DNA from: Treponema sp.
Lineage (GTDB): Bacteria > Spirochaetota > Spirochaetia > Treponematales > Treponemataceae
Assembly (NCBI GenBank): GCA_022510925.1
Contig: JAFLSO010000017.1
Coordinates: 1 to 40,431 of the forward strand
Direction of reading: 5' to 3'
DNA: 40,431 bases
The notes beneath the pieces were generated by a model that was not told where the DNA came from, did not search any database, and was given only the letters and a program-made list of their open reading frames with translations. This document shows positions 10,701-18,797 of the stretch, in pieces (the stretch's first letter is position 1; each line of letters opens with the position of its first letter). The position numbers and the translations under genes are program-made.

Positions 10701-13700
10701 TGGAAGACCTTGTGCTTATGAAGGACATAACCAAAGAGCCGGGAGACCTTCTGTATGCGGCTAAAGCGGAAGGACCTGCAATAAGCTATGAGGCCGAGAC
10801 CGGCACATACTCCTTCACTGATACAGGCAATGTCGTCCGCGACAACGTGCACATACATTCCGGCGGGCTCATTTATGCGGGCGGCGCATACGGCGTCATT
10901 TCGGAAGTGAGCGGGTCCACCGTGAGATTTAAATCCGAGGCCGAGGTGACTAAAGATGATAAAAATGAGGCGGTGGTATATTTCCCCTACGCGCAGAATG
11001 TGGATAACACCAAGAACGAGGATGTAAGGGACGTTACCGGAGAAGTGTTTGAATTCAACAGCGGCGACGACGGCGACTGCATGCCGGAATCCATAACCAG
11101 CGTAGGCACCACATGGACATGGAAGGCCACCATACATTCCACGAACATCCCCGACGGCCCCGCGCAGCTGGTTGTGGTGGCGTTTGACGCCGCGGGCAAT
11201 GTCTCTAACGCCGCGTATCCTGTGAGCGTTACGAACAATGCGCCGCGCCTGGCCAGGCTTTATTTGGGCACGGACCTTAACTCTGACGGCGTATTCACGC
11301 AGAGCGAATTCAACGGCTATGACGTCTCCGCAGTGAACTCTGGGTCCGGAATAACGACTTCCGGCGCCAAATCCGCGGTTTCCATATCCACTAAGAATTT
11401 CAGCGCGGGCCAGTTCACTGTAAAGGACAAGCTTGCCATAATGCCTGAGATTACGGGCGGAAACGGAGATATCCGCATGGTTTACAAATGCGGTGCCACT
11501 GATACCAGCGCTGTTACTGCGGGCGTTGACTCTCTGATATCTGGGACAAAGAGCGACTGGAACATAGGCTCCGTAGATTTCTCTGACGGAAACGAAATCC
11601 ATAAGTTCGAGCTCTCAAGCGAGCAGGTATGGCAGGATCTTACTTCCGATCCTGCGGGTGAGATCGGAGTGTCGTTTACATTCTGGGACAAAACGGACGA
11701 GCGCACGCAGGGCTCCAACAGCCAGAACTGCGTGGCCTATGTAAAGGACCTGATAATAGACCTTTCGGACGATGAGAAACCGACAGCGAAGATAAATCCG
11801 TTCTACTGGAAAGACGCGGCGGACAACAGCCTGTATGAAAACAGCACCAAGAACGGCCACATAGAGCTGGAGGCCGACTGGAAAGAGTCCGACGGCTACA
11901 AGAGCAATGCGTCTAAGGGAAACGAATACGATGCGGACCCGAAAGTCTCCGGAAAAATAAAGATAACCGGAACCGCGCATGACAACAAAATGCTCCAATC
12001 CGTCTCCATAAAAGCCACGGGCTTTAACTTCGGGGCAGGGGAGAATAATCCCCAGGAGTTTGCCACCTATGACGGAAGCACATGGAAAATCTCCGAAGCG
12101 ACCATGGAGAACAATGGCTGGCAGTTTGTGAAGGACGAGGAGACCCTTACGCAGTCCGGGCACACCATACACTGGACATTCTATCTGGACACGGAGAAAG
12201 TGAGCGGACGGGTAAAGACGGACGTGAAGGTGATTGTGACGGCGAAGGACTTTGCGTCGAAAACCCAGAAGGGCAGCGACAACGAATCCACAGGCTCCAG
12301 CACCAGCACCAAGGCGGGTGCGCTCACATCCTGCTATCAGATGGACATAGTGCCGTACATAACGGACGTGGAGACAAGCCTCAGCACGCTAAAGAAAAAC
12401 AATCCGAGCGTCTATGCAAGGACCGCGTTAGGGCACTATCCTGTCCGCAGCGATGAGACCGTGACGCTCAAAGGCTTTAACCTGAATGCGAACGGAAACG
12501 CCGGCACATACCCGCTTGACATAAGCAAAATAACAAAGTCCGGCGAGTACAATCACACTGTGGGCGAAGTCTCCGCGCTGAACAACATGAACAACAACGA
12601 CTCCCGTGGCAATTACGAGAAAGTCACGCACAGCAACACGGGCGACTACTCCGTTTACTCAAACTACTACAACCGTCTGCCCAACAACGACAACAACAAC
12701 CGCCTTACCGATGACGTGGTGTTCGATGTGTGGGAATTCAACTCTAGGGCGGCGATTCCGATAAGCGGAAAGATAGAGCAGCCTGTTATGAAAGTACGCC
12801 CGACTGACGGCAAGATAGGATTCGCGTTCGTGAACGGACCTTTGTATTTCAGCATGGGCGGAAGTCCGACAGGAAATCCGACAGGAAATCCGAAAGTAGA
12901 GGATTACTCATATCAGTATTGGACTGCAAGCTACGACTTCTTCACATCCGTGGCGTTCGCTTATGATGATTTGGGTAACTCATGGGGCGTTGCCGCCGGC
13001 GGAGACATAAACTCCGGTGAAAGCGATGCGTTCATCCTTATGTCCAGCAAATTTGGCCTGGGCGCTCATGACTCGCGCGGCTCTTATGATGGCAAGAATG
13101 CCCTGAGGCTGGAGCGAATCGGACAGGTGAACGGTGGCGAAATGGACTTTGACAAGCAGAGGATAAAGAGCCCGAGCATTGCGACCAGCACCAGCGGGCA
13201 GAACACAAATGTTTATCTGGCTTACTATGACACCATGAACGATGAGCTGCGCTTTAAGTCGGGAACATCAACGCAAACAGGAAAAGCCGCGTTCAACCAG
13301 TTCCAGGATTCCGCTACCTCTCCGGCTCCGAATTATGATGCCCGTTACGTGAGCATGATTGCGAGCGGAACCGGCACAAAATATAAGCCCGGCTCCTATT
13401 TAAGCATAGGCGTGGTGGCGAACGGTGCTGGTACTAGCGACAGGGTGATAGCGGTCTGGCTTGACCAGGCGGATGCGGCGAATCCCACGATGCGCTATGC
13501 CTATAATGACGATCCTGTGAAAACGCCCGGAGACTGGAAGTGTGTGCGGAATGTGTTCCCGGAAAACAGCGAGTATGCCAATGCCGGCGAGTATTGTAAG
13601 GTTGCGGTGGATTCTGACGGAGGAGTTCACATAGCGGCGTATGACCAGAAAAACCTTGATTTGGTCTATGCGTATCTTCCCGCCAGCAAAAAAGGCGAGG

Positions 13701-14191
13701 CCTCATCTGCCTCTGATTTTGTGACCTGTGTGGTGGACAGCAACGGCGTAGTGGGCTCCAACCTTACGATTGATGTCGGCAAGTATGACGAAGATCATGT
13801 AGTTCCGCACATCGGATATTATGCCACGTCCTCTATAAGACCGAAAATGGCATATTATGTAGGCGGATTTGCCCCAGATTCATCGTCCATCGCGGAAGGC
13901 TCCGTAAATGACCAGTTTACAGGAACATGGGAGTGCGCCACTGTTCCCACGCCAAGCGCGGTGGAGATGCAGAGCAATCAGCATAACGACATTAACATAG
14001 GGCTTCGGAAAACAGACGGAATGATAACGAATTTCACGAAAGAAAAATCATCCACGTTTAACAGTGCAAACAGTTATGGCTCTACTTCCTATGGTAATGT
14101 TTATGGAAACGGAACAGATAACGCCGTCCTGGGCTACGTGATTAAGAGCGGGGCCACCTCCGACGCAATCGAAACCGCCCAGATGAAGTGA
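4751..14191 (+). CDS. Giant Ig-repeat lipoprotein (3146 residues)
   Basis: Very large predicted lipoprotein: basic N-terminus, hydrophobic stretch and lipobox LFSC (Cys near residue 26). The body is a chain of Ig-like beta-sandwich modules, each opened by a linker such as IDNTPP, DTTGP, IDTEPP, VDKTPP, VDNKGP, VDNGAP or IDNTAP, near residues 147, 680, 803, 933, 1040, 1454, 1769 and 1895, with relatives near 1174, 1597 and 2338. This is the pattern of bacterial Ig-like surface proteins. From about residue 2640 the texture changes to repeated strands such as HIAAYDQKNLDLVYAY and VYLAYYDTMNDELRF, suggesting a beta-propeller. GAGGTG at 4739-4744 supports the start. It probably stands on the cell surface or in the periplasm as an adhesin or scaffold; the function is unknown. 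No frameshift is seen in 9.4 kb, so it is under selection. Confidence 0.8.
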   Translation: MKKKFLKFCPFLLVVLSTFIFMLFSCHIGLGPAVDTQAPKLEILYPPAAATIKGDFVFAGTCSDDIKVAKVHVVVKNSDTNEDVEARDADISADGTSWSIKLNEYNAQNVDYYNGWPFADGTYEISVTAYDDAGHSSGTSSRSFAIDNTPPVLVLTKPTSVGSNTPKSYGRAVQLEGTFSEACSTGISTLTVSFYNQNGIAILDSQFKDITDMSNSNPLTIAQYFTEDERKSLSAENKIKWENYQKLYENQLDDYENGGESKTENFFFTVTASDAAKEYKDVINNPTGAGDGNASTQYYRGTTDMLNLINGKNTEFQSFSAFELRKYLNKTDKKYKDASTLKEILSAATSESTKIENISKYISNTKTSQGNVYLTFSVNPKNNPTYSVGGMSIMDSADNPPEDYTDGYAPYFAGSAINVSITPGLDNTNLRTSSISIYYKIKRNTDDDYGEEQLFWTWDEAVALKYAKMQDPSVTLEDIKISSAAAATYRYTITTTDQNTDSLSVSSTLTTADVKTGNKYKFFVAGKDIDGQGIVENDSAGYGFMAKSSSVVPTLNIDENKPNAPYKNMPSLTAFNADILEAGIEFSGTVMSGEPLVEGALSYTVTLEDTANSDIWAKEEGKIYYELKEDTQYDYDWSFTFEATDKINKAIEDGYGLFTLDVSISAQNGGGTSAKNRTYYLDTKEPGFANIKFTSDSKSSQTYAMDEKTYYLNNESGNKFTLTGVTTDNYKVSHTTYEIKGIGSDDKDKIVKPESPDENMSWSFSDIDLSGFVARSGETDAVLTITTYDSAENSFSTYYNIEFDTTGPKWSADNKDYPFTISGKAHDSDKSWYKDSMLPVSGVFAEEDSGVSRIYYWVRTPDMAEPNTGDTATATGLFEPQGTKGNLAYFTNHMGAFEASKISGTDEITPNFLYLVAADNVGNMSARETIEINIDTEPPMLSCTSHAGQQYTNGVAPISGIKGEVTDNVSGVSSVEITLVEGKPIPAKLKNANSVSSEWEAEILSDYLKNLEDNKTYNVSAKVTDGAENTSTSTIFSLQVDKTPPTVTINSPVPGKENAINGTISVQGGVSYEGAAPVSLALYYSKDEPNAQTELDNLTLIGNEITDPAKIYSWSIENVNVYELAGVTDSKPSALLYLIPVVTDSAGNCNVYTESDPEKKTYSYAKGINYFEYTVDQNTDRPIIQIQNVDDTNSWLTTTTLRGIVTDDDGVSAFYISQSENGNDWKSVSVSNGTWSYDISGGDNDRIPLRFKVEDSAGTVFVTGDQSKFNRPYYMFSTTQDSEFNNKGDYGLDNTAVLLIKMDTAMPNVHIAALDIKDKAENLVNAEVVKLDAGGTYDISASRFAGGNSKYIKVYLPIFDANISGATLSISDGSSGVTETEYIVIRNGKEESIEGNSIKLIETDSKKNVDGIEYTYYESEPIVVSEIKSGLKTLTLTARDLADNSTPITAVFYVDNKGPDNITVTSPASSDQATGTVKVTGIASDEGVGISDIEWLVPPKGYGETNKASPNYRTDEELIALDGWTNENLNSSNSAAVWQFNFMAGTKHDLIVYDDPDQYDVVYSPASKTYKIPLFFKTIDKLGNYYIYRSYYITHNPDADRPVTELSYPSVNDYDSQGDMKLDYITLAGTIRVSGNVEVPSGTSSVGQVYVQIGTVAANGDVTWSKDNPALTAEFTSLGGVLTPKVQGEEISLGDYQRTTYVDESWWGIPANLKTSTWNITLNKDGLLDPDKGPAETTTNIAIRACAINTDGKMGLWTDAVSDPIFIHVDNGAPSQEAQMMRYSAAPDPKDPDANLLSIMDYNSEMYLKGTWYLVVKLKDNDSLNADSISVKQGSSLITASCQISDEAKDSDESVSRVVYIPIETTKITTSSVNYTVYVADTSGHSSNMTYTFYIDNTAPDLSNITANGTILSVDQENPVSDSDYVFTLQGTFVDKGSGYERVAFYFLRDGKIFGTDADYTEHLILDPLIVNEHKDNFNPRIPLEDLVLMKDITKEPGDLLYAAKAEGPAISYEAETGTYSFTDTGNVVRDNVHIHSGGLIYAGGAYGVISEVSGSTVRFKSEAEVTKDDKNEAVVYFPYAQNVDNTKNEDVRDVTGEVFEFNSGDDGDCMPESITSVGTTWTWKATIHSTNIPDGPAQLVVVAFDAAGNVSNAAYPVSVTNNAPRLARLYLGTDLNSDGVFTQSEFNGYDVSAVNSGSGITTSGAKSAVSISTKNFSAGQFTVKDKLAIMPEITGGNGDIRMVYKCGATDTSAVTAGVDSLISGTKSDWNIGSVDFSDGNEIHKFELSSEQVWQDLTSDPAGEIGVSFTFWDKTDERTQGSNSQNCVAYVKDLIIDLSDDEKPTAKINPFYWKDAADNSLYENSTKNGHIELEADWKESDGYKSNASKGNEYDADPKVSGKIKITGTAHDNKMLQSVSIKATGFNFGAGENNPQEFATYDGSTWKISEATMENNGWQFVKDEETLTQSGHTIHWTFYLDTEKVSGRVKTDVKVIVTAKDFASKTQKGSDNESTGSSTSTKAGALTSCYQMDIVPYITDVETSLSTLKKNNPSVYARTALGHYPVRSDETVTLKGFNLNANGNAGTYPLDISKITKSGEYNHTVGEVSALNNMNNNDSRGNYEKVTHSNTGDYSVYSNYYNRLPNNDNNNRLTDDVVFDVWEFNSRAAIPISGKIEQPVMKVRPTDGKIGFAFVNGPLYFSMGGSPTGNPTGNPKVEDYSYQYWTASYDFFTSVAFAYDDLGNSWGVAAGGDINSGESDAFILMSSKFGLGAHDSRGSYDGKNALRLERIGQVNGGEMDFDKQRIKSPSIATSTSGQNTNVYLAYYDTMNDELRFKSGTSTQTGKAAFNQFQDSATSPAPNYDARYVSMIASGTGTKYKPGSYLSIGVVANGAGTSDRVIAVWLDQADAANPTMRYAYNDDPVKTPGDWKCVRNVFPENSEYANAGEYCKVAVDSDGGVHIAAYDQKNLDLVYAYLPASKKGEASSASDFVTCVVDSNGVVGSNLTIDVGKYDEDHVVPHIGYYATSSIRPKMAYYVGGFAPDSSSIAEGSVNDQFTGTWECATVPTPSAVEMQSNQHNDINIGLRKTDGMITNFTKEKSSTFNSANSYGSTSYGNVYGNGTDNAVLGYVIKSGATSDAIETAQMK
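12865..12892 (+). repeat. 12-bp tandem repeat in the giant lipoprotein gene
   Basis: TCCGACAGGAAA occurs twice in direct succession (12865-12876, 12877-12888), followed by a partial third copy. It encodes PTGN-PTGN. The unit is a multiple of three, so copy-number change would keep the frame. Confidence 0.85.
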
Positions 14192-14213
14192 CCTTTGCGC
14201 ATAAGCGCGCTGT

Positions 14214-14237
14214 AAGCCTGCCCTTAAGGGCAGGCTT
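14214..14237. terminator. Perfect palindrome between convergent genes
   Basis: AAGCCTGCCC (14214-14223) and GGGCAGGCTT (14228-14237) pair perfectly around TTAA. It lies just after the stop of the giant lipoprotein gene and before the 3' end of rarA, which runs toward it. No T-run follows directly, so it may be one part of a two-way terminator or an mRNA end stabiliser. Confidence 0.5.
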
Positions 14238-14253
14238 GCGGATAAAGTCCATT

Positions 14254-14279
14254 CCGCGTCTTTCAGGGCGCGGTTTTTT
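14254..14279 (+). terminator. Intrinsic terminator for the giant lipoprotein gene
   Basis: CCGCG (14254-14258) and CGCGG (14269-14273) form a short GC stem followed by six T (14274-14279) on the plus strand. It overlaps the last codons of rarA on the other strand. Confidence 0.5.
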
Positions 14280-16710
14280 GTTTCTGATTCGGTGCGGTCA
14301 CTGTAACGAAGATGTTCTCCGTGTGCCATGCGAACAAAGTTTTTTCCGCCAGAGATTTCAGGACCTCCGCTATGCGCGCTATGCCCTCCGCGCCCACCGC
14401 GTCCTGCATGCTTCCCGCATAGGAAGAATTGTCCGCGTCAAACCACCTGTCTATCTCCTGCGGGGTAAGGCGGCGGTTCTCGGTGAGCATGGTTTTCTGC
14501 ACGTCCGCACGGAATCCCTCCTGACTAAAGATTTCCTGCACGGTGGAGGAGTCCCATGCGAACAGAGGATTGTCTTTGTTGGAGAAGAATTTCTTTTCCG
14601 CGACGCTGAATGAGTCCAGAAGCCTTGCGTCCAGTTCCGAGCCGTGCAGCAGGGAGGATATTTTCTGTCCGTTGCGCGGAATGCGCTGCGAGAAAATGAC
14701 CGCGGCGTCCTCAGACAGTATGGGCTCCTCCGCTCCGTTCGCCCGGGCCTCCTCCTCGAAGGCAAAGTTCCGTCCGGCCCTGGGGCTTCCTGTGAATGCC
14801 TCCTTTAGCATAAGGGCCGCGTCCTTTATCTCTTTCTCGCATGAGAAAATGTCTTTAAAGAACACGCGGTCAAAAACTGCGGGACTGAAACTTTCGGCGG
14901 CTTTCAGGAACGCTCTGTCCGCAAAGACATTTTTCTGCGGGCTGAGCGTGAAAAGCGGCTTGTCTATGTCGTTGAGCGTGCTCGCGTACTGGCTCATAAT
15001 GTCCATGCCCTTCTGCGTCCTGCACACTCCGCACGTAAGGCCCTCCGGGGTTTTGCGCAGGATGTCAAAAATCAGGAGAGCGTCATCAGCGTTCCATACC
15101 AGGCTCCTGTGATGCCGCCTTAGTCCGGCGCACGATACCATCACGTCCCTTATTTGCAGAAGAGTCTCCGCCCTGTTAAGCTCCAGCCTGTTCCTCCAGT
15201 TTTTTTCCGCGCGGTTCAGTGCGGCGTCTTTGCTCTTATCCTGCGGGCTGAACGTAAGGTTCTCCTCCGTTTTTACAAAGCCGTTAAAGTGACCCACTTT
15301 CTGCCACCATGTGCCTATGGGATTCACCTGTCCGCTTTCCGGGGCCTCGTTGTTTTCCTCCAGCAGGGCGGCTATCTGCAGCTCGCGCCTGCTCAGTACC
15401 TCGTCGCGGATTTTAGCCTCATAGCCCTGCGTGCTGGGCGTGTAGAACACCCTGCCGGTAAGGACGTCAGGAAGATACTGCTGCGCCACCCAGTGGTCCC
15501 TGTACGCGTGCGGATAAAGGTAGCCCGAGCCGTGCCCGAATCCCTCCGCGTCGCGGCTGGCATCCCGCAGATGGTTCGGAACGTCCGCATCCTCTTTTTC
15601 CACGGAAGACAGCGCGTCAAAGAATGCCATGCTGCTGTTGCTTTTGGGCGCGGTGGCCAGATACAGGGCCGCGTGTGCCAGAAAATATCTGCCCTCAGGC
15701 ATTCCCACCCTGTCGAACGCGCTCGCGCAGCTCTGCACCACTTGTATGGCATACGGGTCGGCAAGTCCCGTGTCCTCGCACGCGGAGATAAGCATGCGCC
15801 TGAAAATGAAGTCAGGATACTCACCGGCTTTTACCATGCGCGCCAGCCAGTAGCACGCCGCGTCAGGGTCCCTTCCCCTCAGGCTTTTTATGAAAGCGCT
15901 TATTATGTCGTAATGATAGTCTCCGTCACGGTCGTAGAGGACCACTTTTTTCTGTATGGACTCCTCCGCCGCCTCACGGCTTATGTAAATGGTGCTTCCC
16001 CATGCCGGAACAGGAGGCGATGCGTCCGGCTCCCAGCGCTCGGGCGTGGTCTCTACGGCAAGCTCCAGGGCGTTCAGAAGGCTGCGCGCGTCTCCGTTCG
16101 CCGTCTCCACCAGATGCTCCAGCGCCCCGTCCTCAAAGTCCACTTTCCAATGTCCGTAGCCGCGCTGCGTGTCTTCCAGCGCCTGGCGGGCGGTCTTTAA
16201 TAAGTCTTCTTTTGTGAGAGGCTTAAGCTGAAAAACCCTGCTGCGGCTTACAAGCGCCTTGTTCACCTCAAAGAAAGGATTCTCCGTGGTGGCCCCAATC
16301 AGGATTATTGTGCCGTTCTCCACCCAGGGCAGAAGGGCGTCCTGCTGGCTTTTGTTCCAGCGGTGCACCTCGTCCACAAACAGTATGGTCTTTTTGTTGT
16401 AAAGGTTTCTCTGGTTCTCCGCGTCGCTGATGGAGCGCCTTATGTCAGCCACGCCGGTAAGCACAGCGTTCAACGTGATGAAATTCGAGCTTGTGTGATT
16501 CGCTATTACCCGGGCAAGCGTTGTCTTGCCGCTTCCGGGCGGGCCGTAAAAAATAACGGACGTAAGCTGGTCCGCCTGTATTGCCCGCCTCAGAAGCCTT
16601 CCCTTGCCCACTATGTGGTCCTGCCCTATGTACTCGTCCAGTGTGCGCGGACGCATCCGGGAGGCAAGCGGCTCATGTGTTTTTTCCGCCGCGCTGAAAA
16701 GGTCCGCCAA
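14263..16710 (-). CDS. rarA: RarA/MgsA AAA+ ATPase with long C-terminal extension
   Basis: Cytosolic DNA-maintenance ATPase that acts at stalled replication forks. Residues 1 to about 450 are standard RarA: PLASRMRP start block, Walker [10 protein letters not shown] (56-64), Walker B ILFVDE (109-114), sensor GATTEN (139-144), arginine-finger region SRSR (155-158) and the tetramerisation part ending near [10 protein letters not shown]. Normal RarA ends there at roughly 420-450 residues. This protein runs on for about 360 more, to 815. Fusions of RarA to a further domain are known (PRK13341 type, with a methyltransferase-like part); a stretch here ([20 protein letters not shown]) could be a degraded SAM-binding strand, but this is only an impression. 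The start codon is TTG at 16710, one base after the stop of the upstream lipoprotein gene; the E. coli-like N-terminus supports it over the ATG at residue 19. Confidence 0.88.
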   Translation of the reverse strand: MADLFSAAEKTHEPLASRMRPRTLDEYIGQDHIVGKGRLLRRAIQADQLTSVIFYGPPGSGKTTLARVIANHTSSNFITLNAVLTGVADIRRSISDAENQRNLYNKKTILFVDEVHRWNKSQQDALLPWVENGTIILIGATTENPFFEVNKALVSRSRVFQLKPLTKEDLLKTARQALEDTQRGYGHWKVDFEDGALEHLVETANGDARSLLNALELAVETTPERWEPDASPPVPAWGSTIYISREAAEESIQKKVVLYDRDGDYHYDIISAFIKSLRGRDPDAACYWLARMVKAGEYPDFIFRRMLISACEDTGLADPYAIQVVQSCASAFDRVGMPEGRYFLAHAALYLATAPKSNSSMAFFDALSSVEKEDADVPNHLRDASRDAEGFGHGSGYLYPHAYRDHWVAQQYLPDVLTGRVFYTPSTQGYEAKIRDEVLSRRELQIAALLEENNEAPESGQVNPIGTWWQKVGHFNGFVKTEENLTFSPQDKSKDAALNRAEKNWRNRLELNRAETLLQIRDVMVSCAGLRRHHRSLVWNADDALLIFDILRKTPEGLTCGVCRTQKGMDIMSQYASTLNDIDKPLFTLSPQKNVFADRAFLKAAESFSPAVFDRVFFKDIFSCEKEIKDAALMLKEAFTGSPRAGRNFAFEEEARANGAEEPILSEDAAVIFSQRIPRNGQKISSLLHGSELDARLLDSFSVAEKKFFSNKDNPLFAWDSSTVQEIFSQEGFRADVQKTMLTENRRLTPQEIDRWFDADNSSYAGSMQDAVGAEGIARIAEVLKSLAEKTLFAWHTENIFVTVTAPNQKQKTAP

Positions 16711-16711
16711 A

Positions 16712-17989
16712 TCAGTTTCCGTTGCTTTTAGCGTCAGCGGTGCCGTCTCTGTTCCATGTTCCCCGGCCAGGATAGTATGCGAAAAGGCCGGTCTTATTGA
16801 ACGTGTCCGATGAATTAGATATGGAGCCCAGGATGGTGGAGCATGCGTAGCAGTCCGTTCCTTTTTTTGTGTCCGTGGAGTCCTCGTAGCCGCTGGGATT
16901 AAGCGTGAACACTTTGAACACGTAGCTTGAGATTATGGAGTTGCCGTTGCTGTTGAAGCTGCTTTTTTTGTCGTTGGGCACACCATCTTTAAGCGAGGTG
17001 TGGCTCAGGCCGGAGCTTGTTCCCAGGAGCAGGTAGTTCTGTGCCACCGCTATGGAGTAAATGCTTCCCGCGTCCAGTGCCGCCGCTCCCGCGCTGCCGT
17101 CGCTCTCCAGGATAAATTTCTCGCCGTTCCATCCGTCCGCGTAGTAAAGCGTGGTGCTTCCGCTGCTTGCGTGCGGATACTTGTTGGAGCCCGATGTGGT
17201 GACCTCGGTTTTGCTTTGGGCGTAATAGATGTATTTCTCTCCCGCGGCGAACGCATAGTATTCGGAGAAATAGTCCTCGCCTTTAAACCATACCGCCGTG
17301 CACGTATTTGCCCCCGCGTTGTTTCCATCCACACGCTCAGGAGCATCCCCGCCGTTCAATTTGTAAACGTGCTCTTCTTTGTCTTCCTCATTATAGAGAC
17401 GGACGAACGCATGCCTGTTGGAAAGGTCGTAGGCATCGGCAGCATTTGCTCCCTCCTCCACTTTTACGTACTGGTTGTCAAAGATGATTTTTATGCTGTC
17501 GGGATCCGGTTTCTCTCCTATGATGTCGGATAAGTCTATCTGCTTCCAGTCTCCTGCGGCCGGCTCCTCCTTGTCAGTGTACCACAGTGTGCGCGAGAAA
17601 GGCTCCTGATAGCCCAGGTTCGTCTCGTGCCAGGAAATCATCAGCGCATAAAGGTAGTTCTCGTCAGACGCCAGGAAATGCAGTCCGTCAGGCACGCCGG
17701 GAAAGTCCGGGGATGAGTCCGCGGCTGCAAGCTGCGGCATGTTTCCTTTTTTCCACTGCTGGTTGTACGCGTTCGTGCTGTTGGAGGATGCGGCGGTCTT
17801 ATAGTAAAAGTTTCCGTTAGAAAGATAGATATGCTCCTTGAACCGCACTATGGAGTTTGTGTCTCCGCGTATGCCGTTCGCCTCCAGCGCTACCTCTCCG
17901 CTTATCATGTTGTAGATGTCGTTATAGCAGCCCGCCGTGCAGAAAACAAGGGCAATGCACGCGGCAAAAATCATTCTCTTCAAGTTCAT
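16712..17989 (-). CDS. Lipoprotein of unknown function
   Basis: Predicted lipoprotein of 425 residues: KRMIFAACIALVFCTAGC with the lipid-bearing Cys near residue 21. The mature part is rich in aromatic residues and short strands spaced like propeller blades (YLYALMISW, KYIYYAQSK, NYLLLGTSSGL, TTLYYADGW), so a beta-propeller is possible. I recognise no family. It is the second gene of a minus-strand operon, 27 bases after the outer-membrane barrel gene and directly abutting rarA. A link to the barrel protein in the outer membrane is plausible. Two Cys near the C-terminus (CYAC) could form a disulfide. The start is ATG 17989 with a purine-rich GAGGA upstream. Confidence 0.7.
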   Translation of the reverse strand: MNLKRMIFAACIALVFCTAGCYNDIYNMISGEVALEANGIRGDTNSIVRFKEHIYLSNGNFYYKTAASSNSTNAYNQQWKKGNMPQLAAADSSPDFPGVPDGLHFLASDENYLYALMISWHETNLGYQEPFSRTLWYTDKEEPAAGDWKQIDLSDIIGEKPDPDSIKIIFDNQYVKVEEGANAADAYDLSNRHAFVRLYNEEDKEEHVYKLNGGDAPERVDGNNAGANTCTAVWFKGEDYFSEYYAFAAGEKYIYYAQSKTEVTTSGSNKYPHASSGSTTLYYADGWNGEKFILESDGSAGAAALDAGSIYSIAVAQNYLLLGTSSGLSHTSLKDGVPNDKKSSFNSNGNSIISSYVFKVFTLNPSGYEDSTDTKKGTDCYACSTILGSISNSSDTFNKTGLFAYYPGRGTWNRDGTADAKSNGN

Positions 17990-18016
17990 ATACCAATCCT
18001 CGTCCTACGGATAAAA

Positions 18017-18640
18017 TCAGAAGTAATAGCGTGCGGACGCCACCACTGTAAAGAACTGCCCGTGATATGTCTCCGAGACATTCTTATGATAGGCGAACTG
18101 GGGCATGTACATCCACGAAAGCTCTCCGCCCACGCTCCAGCTGGGACTGAGCCTGTAATGGATGCCGGCCTCAGGTTTTATGACAAGGCCCGGAAAATAA
18201 TTGTAGTTGGCGTAAGTCTCCCATACCATTCCTATGCCTACGGTGATGGGGAATTCAAAGCGCCTGTATGTGGGCTGGTACGTTACGGATACCATGAGCG
18301 GGACATAAGTAAGTATGTTGCTGCCTATGGTGACGTTGAAGCCGAATCCCGCGTCTCCTCCCACCGCCAGGTACGGCGTAAGAAAATAGTGGTAGCCTAA
18401 GGTTCCCATGCCGCCCGTGCTGAGCTGATGCTTGTTCTTTATGAAAAGATCCAGGAAATTTCCCGAAAGATTGAAATTAAGCGGAAAACTCGCGCCCAGA
18501 GAAATGCGGATGTACTGGTCGCCTTTCTGATTTAAGTCAAACGAATAGGCCGTATCGTCCTCCGGCTCGTCCTGCTCCTGGGCAAATGATGGCACGGCGA
18601 GCAGGAACGCCAGACAAAATAATGGTAAAAGCCGTTTCAT
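18017..18640 (-). CDS. Small outer-membrane beta-barrel protein (OmpW/Tp0126-like)
   Basis: Protein of 207 residues with a clear Sec signal peptide (MKRLLPLFCLAFLLAVPSFA, cleaved before Q) and an acidic mature start. The rest is alternating strands with many Tyr, Phe and Gly, ending in the aromatic motif ARYYF, the usual C-terminal signal for barrel insertion. Size and strand count fit an eight-stranded barrel such as OmpW; Treponema pallidum has such proteins (Tp0126, Tp0733), and from memory Tp0733 lies beside folD as here, which would be conserved gene order. It is probably a pore or small-molecule channel. It is the first gene of the operon with the 425-residue lipoprotein and rarA, with GAGAGG before its ATG. 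Confidence 0.75.
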   Translation of the reverse strand: MKRLLPLFCLAFLLAVPSFAQEQDEPEDDTAYSFDLNQKGDQYIRISLGASFPLNFNLSGNFLDLFIKNKHQLSTGGMGTLGYHYFLTPYLAVGGDAGFGFNVTIGSNILTYVPLMVSVTYQPTYRRFEFPITVGIGMVWETYANYNYFPGLVIKPEAGIHYRLSPSWSVGGELSWMYMPQFAYHKNVSETYHGQFFTVVASARYYF

Positions 18641-18685
18641 AAATCCTCTCTCTAAAAAGCGCTATGGCTTTTTGTAAGAAAATTT

Positions 18686-18715
18686 TATAGAATGAGGTTC
18701 AGTCTGCCGTAAAGC
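18686..18715 (-). promoter_or_regulatory. Promoter of the barrel-lipoprotein-rarA operon
   Basis: On the minus strand TTTACG (18715-18710), an 18-base spacer and TATAAA (18691-18686), giving a leader of about 39 bases with a GAGAGG ribosome site. The spacing is slightly long and the -35 box is a 4/6 match. Confidence 0.45.
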
Positions 18716-18797
18716 AAAAAACCATTTTATAGGAAAAAGAATACCGAATTTCGGCTCTTGTTTCAACAGATAAAAAAATTAGCGGGGTAAAAGTTAC

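Noticed and set aside
10562-11602. Long minus-strand open frame inside the giant lipoprotein gene
   Set aside because: It lies opposite a strongly coding frame, its translation is Cys-, His- and Arg-rich with no family motif, and it lacks a ribosome site. It is a shadow frame.
15154-16200. Long plus-strand open frame opposite rarA
   Set aside because: It is antisense to the conserved AAA+ domain and its product resembles no protein family.
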